From: Pseudomonadota bacterium
GTDB taxonomy: Bacteria; Desulfobacterota; Desulfovibrionia; Desulfovibrionales; Desulfovibrionaceae
Direction: 5' to 3'
DNA length: 23,265 nucleotides
Assembly (NCBI GenBank): GCA_023390395.1
Contig: JAEWCY010000272.1
Span: forward strand, 1-23,265
The notes beneath the pieces were generated by a model that saw only the letters and a program-made list of their open reading frames with translations, made no database searches and had not been told where the DNA came from. Both the position numbers and the translations under genes were made by a program. This document shows, in pieces, positions 21,606-23,265 of this stretch. The stretch's first letter is position 1, and every line of letters starts with the position of its first letter.

Positions 21606-21635
21606 TTTGAAAAAATACTTTCGTATTTTTTCAAA
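21606..21635 (-). terminator. A/T-rich 13-bp hairpin after the siroheme decarboxylase gene
   Basis: TTTGAAAAAATAC and GTATTTTTTCAAA are perfect reverse complements (13 bp) around a 4-base loop that reads GAAA on the minus strand. It lies 9 bp after the stop codon of the AhbA-like gene and includes a six-T run in the second arm, so it is a probable terminator. It stands out strongly from the GC-rich context. Confidence 0.65.
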
Positions 21636-21644
21636 GACGCGACC

Positions 21645-22109
21645 CTAGGCCGGCGCGTCCCCCTCGCTCATGGCGAAGTCCACCCGTATCTTGAACAGGC
21701 GGTCGGCCGGCAGGTTGAGGATGGAAATGCCGGTCTGGCGCGTGATCTCCGCCAGGCCCTCGGCGATGGCCTCCCGGGAGGGGCCGATCATGGTGAACCA
21801 GATGTTGAGGGGGTGGTCGCGCAGGTAGTTGTGGGTCACGCCGGGGTGGGCGTTGACCGCATTGATGAAGGCCTCGCGCTTGTCGTCCGGGGCCGAGGCG
21901 GCGCACAGCGTCGAGAAGAAGCCGATCTTGGCCGACTGGAAGTTGGCCCCGATGCGGCGGATGATGCCCTTGCCCCGAAGCGCCCGCACCCGGGCCAGGG
22001 TTTCGGCTTCGGTGAGGCCCACCTGCTCGCCGACCACGGCGTAGGGGCGCGCCGCGATGGGGAACCCCGTCTGGATGATGTCGAGAATGCGCTTGTCCGT
22101 GGCGTCCAT
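21645..22109 (-). CDS. ahbA: AhbA-like siroheme decarboxylase subunit (Lrp/AsnC-related fold)
   Basis: Product of 154 residues. The N-terminal winged helix-turn-helix (about 1-58) begins MDATDKRILDIIQTGFPIAA and includes QVGLTEAETLARVRALRGKG and IIRRIGANF. The C-terminal ferredoxin-like half (62-150) includes FFSTLCAASAP, NAHPGVTHNYLRDHPLNIWF and RQTGISILNLPADRLFKIRV. Such Lrp-like proteins of sulfate reducers are siroheme decarboxylase (AhbA/AhbB), which converts siroheme to didecarboxysiroheme in the alternative heme pathway. The alpha subunit is my best guess; the beta subunit is usually beside ahbC. No other heme gene is in the window. A conventional Lrp/AsnC regulator is less likely given the P-x-P, H-P-L-N-I-W-F pattern. 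It starts 9 bp after the GGDEF stop, so the pair may be one operon. Confidence 0.75.
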   Translation of the reverse strand: MDATDKRILDIIQTGFPIAARPYAVVGEQVGLTEAETLARVRALRGKGIIRRIGANFQSAKIGFFSTLCAASAPDDKREAFINAVNAHPGVTHNYLRDHPLNIWFTMIGPSREAIAEGLAEITRQTGISILNLPADRLFKIRVDFAMSEGDAPA

Positions 22110-22118
22110 GGTTCCCGC

Positions 22119-23265
22119 CTATGCTCCCGCGTTTGGGGGGGAGGCCTCGCGCTCCACCCGGTTCCTGCCCCCGGACTTGGCCCGGTAGAGCGCCTTGTCG
22201 GCCCGGGAGAGCATCGCCTCCGGGGCTTCGCCGCAAATGTGGCGGGCCACGCCGAAGCTCGCCGTCACGGGGCCGGCGGCGGCGAAATCCTCGCCGGCCA
22301 CGGCCAGGCGCAGCCGCTCGGCCAGCTCGGCCGCCTGCTCCAGGTCCACGCCCGGGGCCACGACCACGAACTCCTCGCCGCCGAACCGGGCCAGCCGGTC
22401 CACCTTGCGCAACTGGGACCGCAGCCGCGCCGCCAGCTCCACCAGCACGGCGTCGCCGGCGTCGTGGCCGTGGGTGTCGTTTATGGCCTTGAAGTGGTCG
22501 ATGTCCAGCAGCACCGCCGACAAGGGCGCGCCGTAGCGCGTGGCCCGCGACGCCTCGTCGGCCAGGACCTCGGCCAGCTTGCGGCGGTTGAGGGTCCGGG
22601 TCAGGGGGTCGAGGTTGGCCAGGTCGAGCAGCTCGCGCCGCTCCAGTTCGAGCTCGGTCACGTCGGCCAAGGTCAGCAGGCAGCGCGACGGCCCGGGCAG
22701 GCGCGTCACCGCCACCTGGAACACGTGGGGCGGCTGGCCGGGGCGGTCGGGATGCATCAGGCGCAGCCGGTGCTCGCGGTCCAGGGGATCGTCGGCCAGC
22801 CGGCAGGCCCAGGCGGCCAAGCCCTCCTCGGGCGGCGGATCGGCCAGGAACTGCTCCAGGGTCAGCCCCCGGGCGGCGAACTCCTGGCGCGAAGCCAGGC
22901 CCAAAAACCGCAGCCAGGCCCGGTTGATGCCGAGCACCCGCGCCCCCTGCATGATGGCCGCCGGCTGGGGCATGTCGTCCAGGAGCCGGTGCGTCAGCTC
23001 CCAGGCGTCCTCCAGGCGGCGCGCCAGGCCCGCCGCCTCCAGTGCCTCGTCCAGGGCGTCGCCCAGGGCGGCCGGGTCGAAGGGTCGCTGGGCCAGGCGC
23101 ACCCCGGGCAGGGACACGGTTTCGAGCAGCCGGCGGATGTCCGCGGCCGTGCCCGTGAGAAAGACCGGCACGCGCCGGCCGGGCTCAAGCGCCGCCTGGA
23201 GGACGCCTGGGAGCTGGCCCACCGGCTCCTCGACGACATGCCCCAGCCGGCGGCCATCATGCAGG
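22119..23265 (-). CDS. REC-PAS-GGDEF diguanylate cyclase, partial (N-terminus outside window)
   Basis: The frame is open to the right edge, so the N-terminus is missing or disrupted. In reading order: a segment like the C-terminal half of a receiver domain (EPGRRVPVFLTGTAADIRRL and RPFDPAALGDAL), a linker helix, a PAS-like domain (LLDDMPQPAAIMQGARVL, GINRAWLRFLGL), and a GGDEF domain. The GGDEF shows DPLTRTLNRRKL, SAVLLDIDHFKAINDTHGH, the I-site RKVD five residues before GGEEFVVV, and a final ADKALYRAKSGGRNRVE. These are features of an active diguanylate cyclase that makes cyclic di-GMP and is product-inhibited. The region from about 23189 to the edge is an inverted copy of its own PAS-linker sequence. 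A GTG at 23220-23222 could be a start but lies inside that copy. The AhbA-like gene follows 9 bp downstream. Confidence 0.85.
   Translation of the reverse strand, partial: LHDGRRLGHVVEEPVGQLPGVLQAALEPGRRVPVFLTGTAADIRRLLETVSLPGVRLAQRPFDPAALGDALDEALEAAGLARRLEDAWELTHRLLDDMPQPAAIMQGARVLGINRAWLRFLGLASRQEFAARGLTLEQFLADPPPEEGLAAWACRLADDPLDREHRLRLMHPDRPGQPPHVFQVAVTRLPGPSRCLLTLADVTELELERRELLDLANLDPLTRTLNRRKLAEVLADEASRATRYGAPLSAVLLDIDHFKAINDTHGHDAGDAVLVELAARLRSQLRKVDRLARFGGEEFVVVAPGVDLEQAAELAERLRLAVAGEDFAAAGPVTASFGVARHICGEAPEAMLSRADKALYRAKSGGRNRVEREASPPNAGA
22946..23265. repeat. near-perfect inverted repeat at the right edge (77-bp arms, 166-bp spacer)
   Basis: Bases 23189-23265 are the reverse complement of 22946-23022 with 3 mismatches in 77. 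The right arm reads on the plus strand as RRLEDAWELAHRLLDDMPQP plus PAAIMQ-type sequence, the same protein segment as the GGDEF gene's linker and PAS start. The mismatches produce Thr to Ala and one silent change. The repeat reaches the last base, so its full length is unknown. The spacer encodes the receiver-like segment of the minus-strand gene. Confidence 0.9.

Noticed and set aside
21645..22109. Ordinary Lrp/AsnC transcription regulator
   Set aside because: The sequence pattern matches siroheme decarboxylase subunits of sulfate reducers better than amino-acid-responsive regulators.
22946..23265. Diversity-generating retroelement template/variable repeat
   Set aside because: The mismatches are not adenine-specific, the arms are inverted, and there is no reverse transcriptase gene.
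1..23265. CRISPR arrays, tRNA or rRNA genes, insertion sequences or phage genes
   Set aside because: No regularly spaced direct repeats, cloverleaf-like segments, transposase or phage protein motifs seen by eye.

Overview
The window is very GC-rich DNA with dense, short-spaced genes and strong AGGAGG-type ribosome binding sites. The gene set points to a sulfate-reducing bacterium of the Desulfovibrionales: a siroheme decarboxylase subunit of the alternative heme pathway, a NifX/NifB-type cluster-binding protein, a ferredoxin-nitroreductase, an orphan FlaG, a poly-HAMP chemoreceptor and a tandem universal stress protein. This placement is inference from gene content; there is no rRNA or other phylogenetic marker here.

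Layout. Bases 1-4382 are all on the minus strand: a FUSC-type transporter cut by the left edge (1-980), a TSUP permease, a YbhB/YbcL-type protein, a class II fructose-bisphosphate aldolase and a 148-residue unknown protein. Bases 4530-10426 are on the plus strand: an EamA transporter, FlaG, then three genes joined by ATGA stop/start overlaps (PAS-PAS histidine kinase, YiiX-like permuted NlpC/P60 protein, sulfotransferase). Bases 10447-13525 return to minus: a Cys-containing membrane protein, a NifX-like protein and a three-HAMP chemoreceptor. A 608-bp stretch with no recognisable gene follows. Bases 14134-18918 are minus: a TRIC/YicG-like channel, a CaCA cation exchanger, a methyltransferase, a small CD3324-like HTH protein, an 87-residue unknown and a tandem universal stress protein. 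Two plus-strand genes (FeoB-associated-like Cys-rich peptide and a secreted Ntn-hydrolase) overlap by 31 bases. The right end is minus: ferredoxin-nitroreductase, thioredoxin 2, an AhbA-like siroheme decarboxylase subunit and a REC-PAS-GGDEF protein cut by the right edge.

The best-supported regulatory find is upstream of the CaCA exchanger. A promoter (TTGACG, 17 bp, TATTTT), a leader with the hallmarks of a yybP-ykoY manganese riboswitch, an intrinsic terminator with seven U residues and the ribosome binding site follow one another within 200 bp. This suggests the exchanger is a Mn2+ exporter switched on by Mn2+. The most unusual structure is at the right edge: 77 bp of the GGDEF gene reappear in inverted orientation with 3 mismatches, reading to the last base of the window. 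This is either a paralogue copy or a chimeric assembly junction. The coupled kinase/YiiX-like/sulfotransferase operon is the best candidate for an undescribed functional unit; its role cannot be read from sequence alone.
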